This document shows, one piece after another, positions 36,409 to 46,244 of a stretch of DNA of 64,000 nucleotides. Location of the stretch: contig RFFC02000015.1 of assembly GCA_005518205.2 (NCBI GenBank), positions 1 to 64,000 of the forward strand. The letters run 5' to 3'. The position numbers and the translations under genes are program-made. The notes beneath the pieces are model-generated. The model did not search any database. It worked only from the letters and a program-made list of their open reading frames with translations, and was not told the DNA's origin. This DNA comes from Hormoscilla sp. GUM202 (GTDB taxonomy: Bacteria; Cyanobacteriota; Cyanobacteriia; Cyanobacteriales; Desertifilaceae). Position 1 is the stretch's first letter, and every line of letters begins with the position of its first letter.

Positions 36409-38715
36409 TTACTTCCTAATCATAACTGACCACTCGCCAGACCATGACAATAAAGCTGATTTAACTCGCGCAAACAGTTCGGACCAATCGCCTGGTTGCT
36501 GTTGGCGGAACAGGCGCATTGTCGGATACCAGGGGCTAGAAGATCGATCGAGCAACCAGCGCCAGTCAGGAGAAAAAGGTAACAGCACCCAGACAGGTTT
36601 TCCTAAAGCACCTGCTAAATGGGCAACTGCTGTATCTACAGATATAACTAAATCTAATTGTGAGATAACAGCAGCAGTATCAGCGAAGTCATGCAACAGC
36701 TCTCTTAAATCCTGTATAGGTGCCCCATCCAGGATATCTGTATGTTCCTTTTGCAGACTATAAAGAGAAATTCCTGGGATCTGGGAAAGTTCCAGAAACA
36801 GGGACACTGGACAAAACCGCTTCTTGGGAGCTTTATCACTAGGAGACCACACAATGCCGACTTTTACCTCTCCTTCCGTTCGTACTAATTCACTGTACTT
36901 GACGGCTTCCTTCTCTTCAGCGTACAAATAGGGTATTCGATCGGGAATAGTTTCTATAGTCGTATTCAGGATGCGGGGGAGACTCATCAGGGGGACTTGC
37001 AGGTCAAATGCTGGTAATGGTTCGCCTTTGACTACCACCTCCTGAACCCCAGGGGCCGTAGTAAACAAGCGCCTGAGAGCCCGATTGGTTTCCAAAATTA
37101 CTTTACCAGCACCCCGCTGGGCTACTAAGGGCGCATAACGGACGAACTGGATAGCGTCCCCGTATCCCTGTTCTGTATGTAGGAGAATAGTTTTTCCTGC
37201 CAGTGGCGAACCATCCCAAAGGGATTTTCCCAAGCGTTCTTCTGGGGTCTCTGGTACCAGGCGCCAGCGCCATTCATATTCTACAAATCCTTGCTGAAAG
37301 TCCTGCAATAACAAGCACATTCCCAGATTTAAGTGGGCCATTGCTGCATCTGGGTTTAAGGCAATAGCATGGCGGTAATAGCCGATCGCCTCTTGTAATT
37401 TCAGTTGTTCTTGCAGGGCAAGACCCAGGTTGTTGTAGGCCTCGGCAAAGTCTGGTTTCAGGGCGATCGCCTTTTGGTGGCATGCGATCGCCTCTGCTAA
37501 CTTACCCTGCTCTTGCAGAGCGGTCCCCATCTTATCGTAAGCTCCTGGATAATCTGGTTTAATTGCCAGAGCCTGGCGATATTGTCCGATCGCTTCTGCT
37601 ATTTTACCCTGCTCTTGCAGTATCATCCCCAGGTTGCAAATTGCTTCCGGATAGTTTGGCTTTAAGGCGATCGCCTGTTCACACTGTTTCGCCGCCTCTG
37701 CTAAGTTCTCACATCCTTGATAGTATATACCCAACTGATTGTAAAATTCCGCCTTTGGTTTAATGGCAATGGCTTTTTTACAATAGGCGATCGCCTCTGC
37801 TAAGTTCTCACATCCTTGATAGTATATACCCAACTGGTTGTAAAATTCCGCCTTTGGTTTAATGGCAATGGCTTTTTTACAATAGGCCATCGCCTCTTTT
37901 CTACGGTTTTGCTCTTCCATAATTTTGGCTGCATTATAGTAAGCATCCGCACAGTTCTGGTCAATGGTGATTGCCTTTTCATAGCAGGCGAGCGCTTGTT
38001 CCTTATGGCCCAAGGAGCACAAAACTACGCCCAAATTATTGTGCAGGCTCATATCCTGGGGATTGAGAGCGATCGCTTCCCGGTATACGGATACTGCTTC
38101 TGCTGGCTTCCCGGTATTTTGGAGACATACTCCCAACAAATTCACGGTTTTGCTATGTCCCGGATGGGCCAATAGCGCTTGGCGACAGAGGGCGATCGCC
38201 TTGTCTTTTTTTCCCTTTTGATACCAACTAATCGCCTGTTGGTAATGAGCGAGCGCCTCTTGATAACGCTTTTCCAATTTTTCAGGGGCCGTTCCACTCT
38301 GGTGAGGCGATCCCCCTCGCTGGTGCGTCTCGCGCAGCTCTAATCTTTTTCCCTGTTTTTCCAGGGCCAAAGCCAGGTTCTTATAAGCATCATGATAATC
38401 AGGCTTCACTGCGATCGCCTGTTTGTAGGCAGCGATCGCCTGTTCTATTTTCCCCTGTTCCCAGAAGCAGGCCCCCAGATTATTATAAGTCTCAGGCCAA
38501 TCTGGCTTTATAGATATCACCTGTTGGAAATAGCCGAGCGCCCGATCGTATTCCTGCGTCTGATAAGCAATAATTCCCAGCAGAAGCATAGCTTCTACCT
38601 GATGAGGCTGCTGTTTGAGCATCGCCAAATAAACAGCCCTCGCTTCATTCAGACGTCCGGCTTTGTAATGACTCAAAGCCTCTCTTAATCGATCATTATC
38701 TGCTTGCTGTACCAT
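36409..38715 (-). CDS. TPR protein with glycosyltransferase family 9-like C-terminus
   Basis: About 768 residues from ATG 38715 (MVQQADNDRLREALSHYKAG); a longer frame to 38733 exists. The first about 480 residues are TPR units (AIAIKPKAEFYNQLGIYYQG type). The rest matches ADP-heptose-like family 9 glycosyltransferases seen behind TPRs: HTEQGYGDAIQFVRYAPLV, LISVDTAV-type D-T-A-V-A-H-L-A-G-A-L-G-K-P and a C-terminal DWRWLLDRSSSPWYPT. Probably cytosolic, modifying glycans or proteins. It is an intact tandem paralogue of the broken downstream gene. Two adjacent TPR units (37694-37895) are an almost exact 102-bp duplication. No good ribosome-binding site is seen, as an IS remnant lies just upstream. 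Confidence 0.85.
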   Translation of the reverse strand: MVQQADNDRLREALSHYKAGRLNEARAVYLAMLKQQPHQVEAMLLLGIIAYQTQEYDRALGYFQQVISIKPDWPETYNNLGACFWEQGKIEQAIAAYKQAIAVKPDYHDAYKNLALALEKQGKRLELRETHQRGGSPHQSGTAPEKLEKRYQEALAHYQQAISWYQKGKKDKAIALCRQALLAHPGHSKTVNLLGVCLQNTGKPAEAVSVYREAIALNPQDMSLHNNLGVVLCSLGHKEQALACYEKAITIDQNCADAYYNAAKIMEEQNRRKEAMAYCKKAIAIKPKAEFYNQLGIYYQGCENLAEAIAYCKKAIAIKPKAEFYNQLGIYYQGCENLAEAAKQCEQAIALKPNYPEAICNLGMILQEQGKIAEAIGQYRQALAIKPDYPGAYDKMGTALQEQGKLAEAIACHQKAIALKPDFAEAYNNLGLALQEQLKLQEAIGYYRHAIALNPDAAMAHLNLGMCLLLQDFQQGFVEYEWRWRLVPETPEERLGKSLWDGSPLAGKTILLHTEQGYGDAIQFVRYAPLVAQRGAGKVILETNRALRRLFTTAPGVQEVVVKGEPLPAFDLQVPLMSLPRILNTTIETIPDRIPYLYAEEKEAVKYSELVRTEGEVKVGIVWSPSDKAPKKRFCPVSLFLELSQIPGISLYSLQKEHTDILDGAPIQDLRELLHDFADTAAVISQLDLVISVDTAVAHLAGALGKPVWVLLPFSPDWRWLLDRSSSPWYPTMRLFRQQQPGDWSELFARVKSALLSWSGEWSVMIRK

Positions 38716-38740
38716 TTTAGTACATAGAAACAATTAATTT

Positions 38741-38766
38741 CACACACTTATTTTTGTCTAACTACT
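38741..38766. mobile_element. Solo IS630-type end
   Basis: ATTTTTGTCTAACTACT followed by TA resembles the right end of the IS630 element at 28930-30111 (AATTTTGTCTGACTACT then TA). No transposase is attached. It sits directly upstream of the TPR-glycosyltransferase gene and may have replaced its native leader. Confidence 0.45.
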
Positions 38767-38847
38767 TACATGTATAGCCCGCGCAGCGGAGGGGGCCCTC
38801 CGCGTGGGCTAAGTTCTAGTAGTTGGATCCCTCGTTCCTGGTAAACT

Positions 38848-41800
38848 TCAAAAGAATTCAATGAAATCATCAAGATTACTCTGGGTCAAATCAATGTCCA
38901 GTAGAGTAACCTGGGTTTCGCCTCCAATGTTAATCAAGGTATTTCCGCCCTGAAAGACGATCTGCGTTTTGGCGGAACTCCCTCCTTCTACCCAGATGGA
39001 GTCGATGTCAAATTCAAAGTCTACGATGGTATCGCCGCTATCCTCGCCATCATCGCCCGGCGCCGAGATAAAAGTATCGGCGCCATATCCTCCTGTGAGA
39101 TAGTCGCCCCCTTCTCCACCCACGAGATAGTCGTCCCCACGTCCTCCGTGGAGGCTATCGTTTCCTGGGCCACCAAAGAGGGTGTCGTCCCCTCCAAACG
39201 CCTCTATTTTATCATCCCCTGCTCGACCATCGAGGTGTTCCCCGTCGGCCGTCCCCTGGAGGTGGTCGTTCCGATCATCCTGACCGATTATTGATCGGAC
39301 GACGACAATGTCAAAGGTATCTGTCACTTCACCTCTCGCTTGGTCAATGGCAGTTACCGCTACGGTAAAGGTGCCTGCCTTAGTAGGGATACCGCTGATA
39401 ACTCCCTGAGAGTTGATGGTTACGCCCTCTGGTAAACCAGTAGCTGTGTATTTGTCGATGTTGTCATTAATGTCGCCAAAGTTTTCGCTAATGTCTACCT
39501 TCTTGAGGTTATTACCTAGCAATAACTCCTGGTCGGTAATCTCGGTTTTTATGTAAGGCGGGTTTTCTAATCGCTTGTAAGCCAAATCTAGGACCCATTG
39601 GGGGATGCTGCCACTCAGTTGGTTGTGGTCAAGGTAGAGATGTTTCAAATCCAGATCCCCTAACTCCTTCGGGATGCTGCCATCCAGTTGGTTGCTGGAC
39701 AGGTAGAGATGTTCCAAATTTTCCAGATTCCCTAACTGACTCGGGATGCTGCCATCCAGTTGGTTGTCGTTCAAATGGAGATATTTCAAATTATGCAGAG
39801 CCCCTAACTCCGTCGGGATGCTGCCATCCAGTTGGTTGTAGGCCAGGTCGAGCCCGATCAAATTGTGCAGATCCCCTAACTCCGTCGGGATGCTGCCATC
39901 CAGTTGGTTGCTGGACACATAGAGATATTTCAAATTGTGCAGATCCCCTAACTCCGTCGGGATGCTGCCATCCAGTCTGTTTCTGTACAGGTGGAGCGAT
40001 CGCAAATTTTCCAGATTCCCTAACTCCTTCGGGATGGTGCCATCCAGTTCGTTGTCGTTCAGGATGAGCTCTATCACCCTGTTGCCACTTACCTTCACCC
40101 CATGCCAACCAGCAACAATAGAAGCTTCGGGGGGAGTTTCGCTCTCGAAATCCCAGTCAGCCCAGCCTCGATTTTTCTTCCAATCAGCCCCACCCGTGCC
40201 TTCATATAGAGCCTTCATGGGCTGATAATCCTTGCTATCCAATTGGGGCTCATCCTTGATGTTAATAGTGAAGTTCTCCGAGTAACTCAGCCCTCCCCCA
40301 TCAGTAGTTTGAACGAGGATGCTGTAACTCGACTGAGTTTCAAAGTCTGGGGAACTGTTGAAAAGCAGTTGGTCTCCGTCAATGGTGAAGGCAGAGTTAT
40401 CCGTATCTCCTGCACCCGCTACCAACTGGTAGGTAAAGCTATCCCCTGTATCGGGGTCGATGGTCGAGAAGGTGCCGACAACAGTGTTGGCCGCGACGTT
40501 TTCGTCGATGCTGTTGTTGCTGAGATCGAGGTCGGTGGGGTCTTCATTAACGTTGTTGATGTTAATGGTCAAGTTCTCCGAGTAACTCAGCCCACCGGGG
40601 TCGGTAGATTGAACGAGGATGCTGTAACTGGACTGAGTTTCAAAGTCTGGGGAACTGTTGAAAAGCAGTTGGTCCCCGTCAATGGTGAAGGCAGAGTTAT
40701 CCGTATCTCCTGTACCCGCTACCAACTGGTAGGTAAAGGTATCCCCGGTATCGGGGTCGGTGGTCGAGAAGGTGCCGACAACAGTGTTGGCCGCGACGTT
40801 TTCATTGATGCTGTTGTTGCTGAGGTTGATGTCGGTGGGGTCTTCATTAACGTCGTTGATGTTAATGGTCAAGTTCTTCGAGTAACTCTCTCCTTCCGCG
40901 TCGGTAGTTTGAACGAGGATGCTGTAACTCGACTGAGTTTCAAAGTCTGGGGAACTGTTGAAAAGCAGTTGGTCCCCGTCAATGGTGAAGGCAGCGTTAT
41001 CCGTATCTCCTGTACCCGCTACCAACTGGTAGGTAAAGCTATCCCCTGTATCGGGGTCGGTGGTCGAGAAGGTGCCGACAACAGTGTTGGCCGCGACGTT
41101 TTCATCAATGCTGTTGTTGCTGAGGTTGATGTCGGTGGGGTCTTCATTAACATCCTTGACATTAATAGTGAAGTTCTCCGAGTAACTCAGCCCAGCAGCT
41201 GAGGTAGATTTCACGCGGATGCTGTAACTCGATTTAGTCTCAAAGTCTGGGGAACTGTTGAAAAGCAGTTGGTCCCCGTCAATGGTGAAGGCAGCGTTAT
41301 CCGTATCTCCTGCACCCGCTACCAACTGGTAGGTAAAGGTATCTCCATTGTTGGGGTCGGTAATGGAGAAAGTCCCCACGACTGCACCCTCATCCGAGTT
41401 TTCGGAGATGCTGCTGTCAGAGAGGTCCATGGGACTCTTGTTTTTGAAATAGATGATCTTGCCGTCGTAGTTTCCCACAAAGAGATCTAGATCCCCGTCG
41501 CGATCGAGATCGGCCAAGGTGGGGCTGCTAACCGACCCTACATCTGCGAGCCCAAAGGGGTTGGTTTGGGGTGTCCCGAAGGCGGGACTGCTAGCGGTAC
41601 CGTTGTTTTTGAAATAGATGATCTTGCCGTCGTAGTTTCCCACAAAGAGATCTAGATCCCCGTCGCGATCGAGATCGGCCAAGGTGGGGCTGCTAACCGA
41701 CCCTACATCTGCGAGCCCAAAGGGGTTGGTTTGGGGTGTCCCGAAGGCGGGACTGCTAGCGGTACCGTTGTTTTTGAAATAGATGATCTTGCCGTCGTAG

Positions 41801-42255
41801 TTTCCCACAAAGAGATCTAGATCCCCGTCGTCATCAAGATCGGCAAAGGTGGGGCTGCTAACCAACCCTACATCTGCGAGCCCAAAGGGGTTGGTTTGGG
41901 GTGTCCCGAAGGCGGGACTGCTAGCGGTACCCTTGTTTTTGAAATAGATGATCTTGCCGTCCCGGTTTCCCACAAAGAGATCTAGATCCCCGTCGCTATC
42001 AAGATCGGCAAAGGTGGGGGTGCTAACCAACCCTACACCTGCGAGCCCAAAGGGGTTGGTTTGGGGTGTCCCGAAGGCGGGACTGCTAGCGGTACCGTTG
42101 TTTTTGAAATAGATGATCTTGCCGTCGTAGTTTCCCACAAAGAGATCTAGATCCCCGTCGTCATCAAGATCGGCAAAGGTGGGGCTGCTAACCAACCCTA
42201 CATCTGCGAGCCCAAAGGGGTTGGTTTGGGGTGTCCCGAAGGTTAGCGTTGACAT
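38848..42255 (-). CDS. Large FG-GAP / cadherin-like / LRR / RTX protein
   Basis: About 1135 residues from ATG 42255 (MSTLTFGTPQTNPFGLADVG), with AGGAG upstream; the upstream frame extension is not coding. Order of parts: five near-identical 57-residue FG-GAP repeats (SPTFADLDDDGDLDLFVGNY); four cadherin-like repeats of about 97 residues (DLSNNSIDENVAANTVVGTF); leucine-rich repeats (LDGSIPTELGDLHNL); a putative-Ig-like domain (GLPEGVTINSQGVISGIPTK); and RTX calcium-binding repeats (GGDDTLFGGPGNDSLHGG). No N-terminal signal, as expected for type I secretion. Likely extracellular adhesin or surface protein; partner and receptor unknown. Confidence 0.9.
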   Translation of the reverse strand: MSTLTFGTPQTNPFGLADVGLVSSPTFADLDDDGDLDLFVGNYDGKIIYFKNNGTASSPAFGTPQTNPFGLAGVGLVSTPTFADLDSDGDLDLFVGNRDGKIIYFKNKGTASSPAFGTPQTNPFGLADVGLVSSPTFADLDDDGDLDLFVGNYDGKIIYFKNNGTASSPAFGTPQTNPFGLADVGSVSSPTLADLDRDGDLDLFVGNYDGKIIYFKNNGTASSPAFGTPQTNPFGLADVGSVSSPTLADLDRDGDLDLFVGNYDGKIIYFKNKSPMDLSDSSISENSDEGAVVGTFSITDPNNGDTFTYQLVAGAGDTDNAAFTIDGDQLLFNSSPDFETKSSYSIRVKSTSAAGLSYSENFTINVKDVNEDPTDINLSNNSIDENVAANTVVGTFSTTDPDTGDSFTYQLVAGTGDTDNAAFTIDGDQLLFNSSPDFETQSSYSILVQTTDAEGESYSKNLTININDVNEDPTDINLSNNSINENVAANTVVGTFSTTDPDTGDTFTYQLVAGTGDTDNSAFTIDGDQLLFNSSPDFETQSSYSILVQSTDPGGLSYSENLTININNVNEDPTDLDLSNNSIDENVAANTVVGTFSTIDPDTGDSFTYQLVAGAGDTDNSAFTIDGDQLLFNSSPDFETQSSYSILVQTTDGGGLSYSENFTINIKDEPQLDSKDYQPMKALYEGTGGADWKKNRGWADWDFESETPPEASIVAGWHGVKVSGNRVIELILNDNELDGTIPKELGNLENLRSLHLYRNRLDGSIPTELGDLHNLKYLYVSSNQLDGSIPTELGDLHNLIGLDLAYNQLDGSIPTELGALHNLKYLHLNDNQLDGSIPSQLGNLENLEHLYLSSNQLDGSIPKELGDLDLKHLYLDHNQLSGSIPQWVLDLAYKRLENPPYIKTEITDQELLLGNNLKKVDISENFGDINDNIDKYTATGLPEGVTINSQGVISGIPTKAGTFTVAVTAIDQARGEVTDTFDIVVVRSIIGQDDRNDHLQGTADGEHLDGRAGDDKIEAFGGDDTLFGGPGNDSLHGGRGDDYLVGGEGGDYLTGGYGADTFISAPGDDGEDSGDTIVDFEFDIDSIWVEGGSSAKTQIVFQGGNTLINIGGETQVTLLDIDLTQSNLDDFIEFF

Positions 42256-42720
42256 TATCTTTCTCCTTTTTTGATTGGGGGCGACCCGATGAGTTACTAT
42301 CCAACCGATTCGTTGCTCTCGGTAGCGTAACCCCGGTTCCTCATTGATTCTTGAGCAGAGGTGCTGGTGTAATACCAGCCCGACTGTCGTCATATCCAAC
42401 TATAGAAGATTATCCATTTAGACTTTTTTGTAGTCTCTGATACATAAATTACTTTTTTTGATTTTGATTTTTTATGATAACTATAAGCTATGCTAATTAT
42501 AAGCTGTCACGCATCTAAACTGCATGTTGGGGCTGAGGCAACCCACGACTCGTGTCCGAGAGCACCCACCCCTAACCCTCAACCCCCAACCCCCAACCCC
42601 CAACCCCCGGTTTCTTGTCTGTCCGACTAATCGACTACTTTTGGCCACACCCCGCAATGACTTCTAAAATCCCGATTTTTCCGGAACGGTACCTTGGAGT
42701 ATTGGGGGCCGCTTCACCAT
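42256..42720. other. 465-bp intergenic region with repeats
   Basis: Contains a variant of the TAAGCTGTCACGCATCTAAA repeat (42495-42514), a CAACCCC tandem stretch (about 42577-42608) and a GGCCACACCCC sequence at 42643-42653 that resembles one end of the GGGTGTGGTCAAAA element. No gene is supported. Confidence 0.6.
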
Positions 42721-44889
42721 TCACCCTTTAACTATGGCGCCAAAATCTGCTAACACGCGAGTATGATTTCGCAGTAACCCCAGCAAATTCAGGCGGTTGC
42801 GCCGAATTTCCGGGTTCTTATCCATCACTAAAACGCTGTCTTCGCCGTCGAAGAAACGATTTACGAAAGGCGCTATTTCACTCAAGGCATCCACTAATTG
42901 TTGATAATTTCGCGTCGTGTCGTCTCGGGTAGTGCGACTAGCGCTCCCGAGAGATATCGACGCTTGCGATGCCTGGGTTTTGGGCAGTAACTCTACTATA
43001 GCATCAAGAAATGCTTGTTCTGAAGATTTCTCAAACAGTTCGGGATTGACAAACCCTTTCGGTTCCAACTGGACTGTATCTAAATCCCCTTGGGCCGCTA
43101 AACGGGTGGAACGGTTCACGGTTTCGTAAATTGCATCTAATTGGCCGTTATTGCGGATTGCTTGCAGGAATAAGGCCCGATCGCGCAGGTCGAGCAAATC
43201 CTGCAATGCCCGATCGGCATATTCTGGGTCATTTTCCCCCAGCACAGCATTGACTAGATCGTAATCTATGCCCCGTTCTTCTTGCAACTGGGTGCGGAGG
43301 CGTTGCCGGAAAAATTCTTCCAATGAGGCAATTAACTCTTCTTTCTGGGCTATTTCTGTCAGCAGTTGCTGTAGGTTAATGCCTAAATTCCCTGCCCAAG
43401 TAACGTTCACGATCGCATTAGCGGCCCGCCGCAGGGCAAAGGGGTCTGACGAACCCGTGGGCCGCATGCCGGTCAAGCTGAAGATACTTACCAAGGTATC
43501 TAGTCTATCTGCTAACCCGACCACTTGACCCGCGATCGTCTGGGGCAATTTATCTCCTGCGCCTCGGGGCAAGTAATGTTCAAAAATCGCCGTGGCGACT
43601 GCTTCTGGTTCCTGACTGGCGCGAGCGTAATTTTCTCCCATCACCCCTTGCAATTCGGGAAACTCGTACACCATCTGGGTTACCAGGTCCGCTTTACAGA
43701 GTAATGCTGCCCTTGCGATCGTACTGGTTTCTGCTGCCGACAGTTGCAACTGTTGGGCAATTTTCAGGGCAATCTTACTCAGGCGAGCGACTTTTAACCG
43801 CACCGACCCCAAATCTTCCTGAAAGGTAACTTTTTCCAGTTGAGGCAAATAGCTTTCCAGGGGTTTGGCCAGATCTGCATTATAGAAGAACTGGGCATCT
43901 GCTAATCTGGCGCGGATGACCCGTTCGTTTCCAGCGGCGATAATATCTGATGAGGCGGGGTCTCCATTACTAACAGTGATAAAATAGGGGAGGAGTTCCC
44001 CAGTTTCCTGGTTTTTCAGCACCGGAAAATACCGTTGGTGCTTCACCATGACCGTGGTGCTGACTTCGGCAGGCAACTGCAAAAACTCCGGGTCAAATTT
44101 CCCTACTACTGCGGTTGGGTATTCGACCAAGTTAGTGACTTCCTGCAATAATGCGGGGGATATTTCGGCATAACCATTCACTTTTTGGGCCGCCGCTTCC
44201 ACGTCCTGTTCGATCTTAGTCTGACGCTGAGTGGGGTCAACTTCTATATAGGCAGCACCCAGGCATTCCACATAATCACCTGCCTGGGGAACGATCACGG
44301 GTTCGGGATGCAATACCCGATGACCCCTAGAGAGGCGATCGCTTTTCACGGTTTGGCTGCCATTTTCCCACATCAGGGGCAGCACCCGGTCGTCCAACAA
44401 AGTCACCAACCAGCGGATGGGGCGAGGAAAGCGCAAATCTCCATCGGCCCAGCGCATGAACCGCCTCCCCTCCAGGGCAAAAATCCATTGAGGGACCAGT
44501 TCCGTGAGAATTTCGGCAGCAGGGCGTCCTGCAATTTGCTTGCGCAGGAAGATAAAATCCCCCTTTTCCGTAGGCCGCACTTCCAGGGCCTCTACTGCTA
44601 CTCCCTGCTTGCGGGCAAACCCAACTGCAGCTTTCGTGGGTTTGCCATCCTTGAACGCCGCTTTGGCAGGCGGACCTTTTATCTCCTCTTCCCGGTCCGG
44701 TTGCTGGGCGGGCAAACCCTTCAAGAGTAAGGCCAGGCGGCGGGGTGTGGCGTACAGTTCCAGGGTCTCTGGGGTGAGGAGTTGGTCCCCTAGGGACTGA
44801 GGGAGGCGGTCCCGCCACTGTTGCAAAGCATGATCCAGAAAATCTGCTGGTAATTCTTCTGTACCGACTTCTAATAGGAATGTTGGCAT
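42721..44889 (-). CDS. glyS: Glycyl-tRNA synthetase beta subunit
   Basis: 722 residues, usual length, starting [20 protein letters not shown]. Typical segments include [47 protein letters not shown] and [17 protein letters not shown]; the C-terminus is a DALR-type anticodon-binding domain. The alpha subunit gene (glyQ) is not in the window. Between [13 protein letters not shown] and [14 protein letters not shown] there are about 15 extra residues ([15 protein letters not shown]) caused by a palindromic DNA insertion at about 42917-42963. Confidence 0.94.
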   Translation of the reverse strand: MPTFLLEVGTEELPADFLDHALQQWRDRLPQSLGDQLLTPETLELYATPRRLALLLKGLPAQQPDREEEIKGPPAKAAFKDGKPTKAAVGFARKQGVAVEALEVRPTEKGDFIFLRKQIAGRPAAEILTELVPQWIFALEGRRFMRWADGDLRFPRPIRWLVTLLDDRVLPLMWENGSQTVKSDRLSRGHRVLHPEPVIVPQAGDYVECLGAAYIEVDPTQRQTKIEQDVEAAAQKVNGYAEISPALLQEVTNLVEYPTAVVGKFDPEFLQLPAEVSTTVMVKHQRYFPVLKNQETGELLPYFITVSNGDPASSDIIAAGNERVIRARLADAQFFYNADLAKPLESYLPQLEKVTFQEDLGSVRLKVARLSKIALKIAQQLQLSAAETSTIARAALLCKADLVTQMVYEFPELQGVMGENYARASQEPEAVATAIFEHYLPRGAGDKLPQTIAGQVVGLADRLDTLVSIFSLTGMRPTGSSDPFALRRAANAIVNVTWAGNLGINLQQLLTEIAQKEELIASLEEFFRQRLRTQLQEERGIDYDLVNAVLGENDPEYADRALQDLLDLRDRALFLQAIRNNGQLDAIYETVNRSTRLAAQGDLDTVQLEPKGFVNPELFEKSSEQAFLDAIVELLPKTQASQASISLGSASRTTRDDTTRNYQQLVDALSEIAPFVNRFFDGEDSVLVMDKNPEIRRNRLNLLGLLRNHTRVLADFGAIVKG
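42917..42963. repeat. In-frame palindromic insertion in glyS
   Basis: A 28-base core at 42924-42951 (CTCGGGTAGTGCGACTAG...) is the exact reverse complement of 57460-57487. Its arms CTCGGG and CCCGAG pair, with weaker pairing outside (TGTCGT / GAGATATCGACG). It lies in the glyS coding region without disturbing the frame. Confidence 0.75.
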
Positions 44890-45566
44890 GAGACTGGAGT
44901 TAAGGGGCTAGTCGATCGCGTTATCCCGCCTCTGGTTCAAACCAGAGCGTTACCAGGCGGGAGCCAGGTAACGAGGCTCAAGTCGGTTTTAACCGACTAA
45001 CAACATATTATACTCATAATTTATTATTTCAATACTCCTGACATTTTTGTTAGTTCTAGAAATAACTATGTTTTCCCGGGAGTAAGGAAGTTATTCCCGG
45101 GAATGACTTCCTTATTCCCGGATAAAATATTTCTATCAACGCCATTTAGGGAGAAAGCCCCGAGCCGGCTTCGATGTCTAAAGGGTACAGTACTCGTACT
45201 GCCCGGGTGCGGTCACAAGTAGTTGATAACCCGGAGCGTGCGCAGACAGGCTACCGGTCGCGAAAAATCGCTCCGGACATTGCTTTGCGTTAGCCGAAGG
45301 GTTCCTGTAGCCGGACCCCTCACGGGTTCGGGCGGGGAGGCTTCCTACCAACGGGTTTTGACCGCACCCCTTGCGATCGCAGTCTGGCAAGAAAAGGAGA
45401 CTGCTTCTTGACGCGATCTTTCTGCGTACTCCTCTCGCCGCTCTATATCCGCGTCTAGGCTTATTATCCCAGTAATAAGCCTAGGCTGAGTAGATCTGAC
45501 TCATATGGATGCTGGAATTGCATTGCTTCTGGACTCCAACCCTATGCTAAGCGCTTATTTTTCCGA
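44890..45566. other. 677-bp intergenic region with several repeat elements
   Basis: Contains GTTACCAGGCGGGAGCCAGG and AGTCGGTTTTAACCGACT (44948-44999), repeated in inverted order at 61978-62030. It also contains an imperfect hairpin at 45071-45119 (GGGAGTAAGGAAGT / ACTTCCTTATTCCC) and a GGGTGCGGTCA element at 45205-45369. No gene is supported. Confidence 0.65.
45205..45369. mobile_element. Non-autonomous element, GGGTGCGGTCA termini (165 bp)
   Basis: Starts GGGTGCGGTCACAAGTAGTT and ends ACGGGTTTTGACCGCACCC, giving an 11-bp perfect terminal inverted repeat (GGGTGCGGTCA / TGACCGCACCC). Clear relatives lie at 27587-27921, 59697-59742 and 63828-63860. The interior contains GCCTCCCCGCC-type palindromes and no coding frame. 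Confidence 0.7.
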
Positions 45567-46244
45567 TTAATCAAAAGCGGGTAATTGCCACAGATGGGGT
45601 TGAAACTCCCTCAAGGAATTGAGCACTTGGTGAGCATTATGATACAATTGTTTATCCATGCTAGCGTCAGGGACAGCGACAACCGACATCCCAGCCCCGA
45701 TCGCCGCTTTCAGGCCGGCCAAAGCATCTTCAAACACCAGACATTCTGCGGGGTCTGCATCCAGGCGTTGGGCGGTAATTAAGAAAATATCCGGTGCTGG
45801 TTTGCCGAGCGCGATCGCGGGGTCATTACCTTTAACGATGCAGTCAAACAGGGCTAACCATTCAGTATGATTGCTCGTTTTCAGTTCAAAGGAAAGACCA
45901 GCGGAACTGGTTGCCACGGCCTGCCGAATGCGATGCTGATGCAGATGTTGGGTCAGGCGCACCGCACCCGGAAGGGGTTTGGCATCCGGTAACAAATCAC
46001 GAAGCAATGGTTCTCGTTCTCGGAGAAAACTTTCCGGAGTCAGGGGCAAGTCTAGCATTTCAACTATAGTCCGGGCTGAGTCGAGGGCGTTTCTGCCAGA
46101 TATCTGAGATTTTACCGACTCCGACAAGATCTTGCCGTAGGGACGGGCGATCGCCTGGTATACTCGATCGTAAATCGGTTCCGTGTCTAGCAGCAGACCA
46201 TCTAGATCGTAAATGACGTGAGTAATTTTTTTGAAGTCAGGCAT
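45567..46244 (-). CDS. HAD-superfamily phosphatase (GS1/beta-phosphoglucomutase-like)
   Basis: 225 residues. HAD motif I is D-L-D-G-L-L-L-D-T-E (residues about 13-22), motif II is A-T-S-S-A (about 111-115), motif III includes GKPAPDIFL, and motif IV is F-E-D-A-L-A-G (about 172-178). The D-L-D-G-L-L-L-D-T-E variant resembles pseudouridine-5'-phosphatase/GS1-type enzymes. It hydrolyses a small phosphometabolite; the substrate is uncertain. It stands alone between repeat-rich regions. Confidence 0.88.
   Translation of the reverse strand: MPDFKKITHVIYDLDGLLLDTEPIYDRVYQAIARPYGKILSESVKSQISGRNALDSARTIVEMLDLPLTPESFLREREPLLRDLLPDAKPLPGAVRLTQHLHQHRIRQAVATSSAGLSFELKTSNHTEWLALFDCIVKGNDPAIALGKPAPDIFLITAQRLDADPAECLVFEDALAGLKAAIGAGMSVVAVPDASMDKQLYHNAHQVLNSLREFQPHLWQLPAFD

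Noticed and set aside
40243..41202. 319-codon plus-strand open frame
   Set aside because: It lies antisense to the four near-identical cadherin-like repeats; the repeats make the opposite frame open as a by-product. The translation is itself a repeat with no family features.
42256..42399. N-terminal extension of the FG-GAP/RTX protein
   Set aside because: The AGGAG site stands just before ATG 42255, and the upstream residues do not resemble the repeats.
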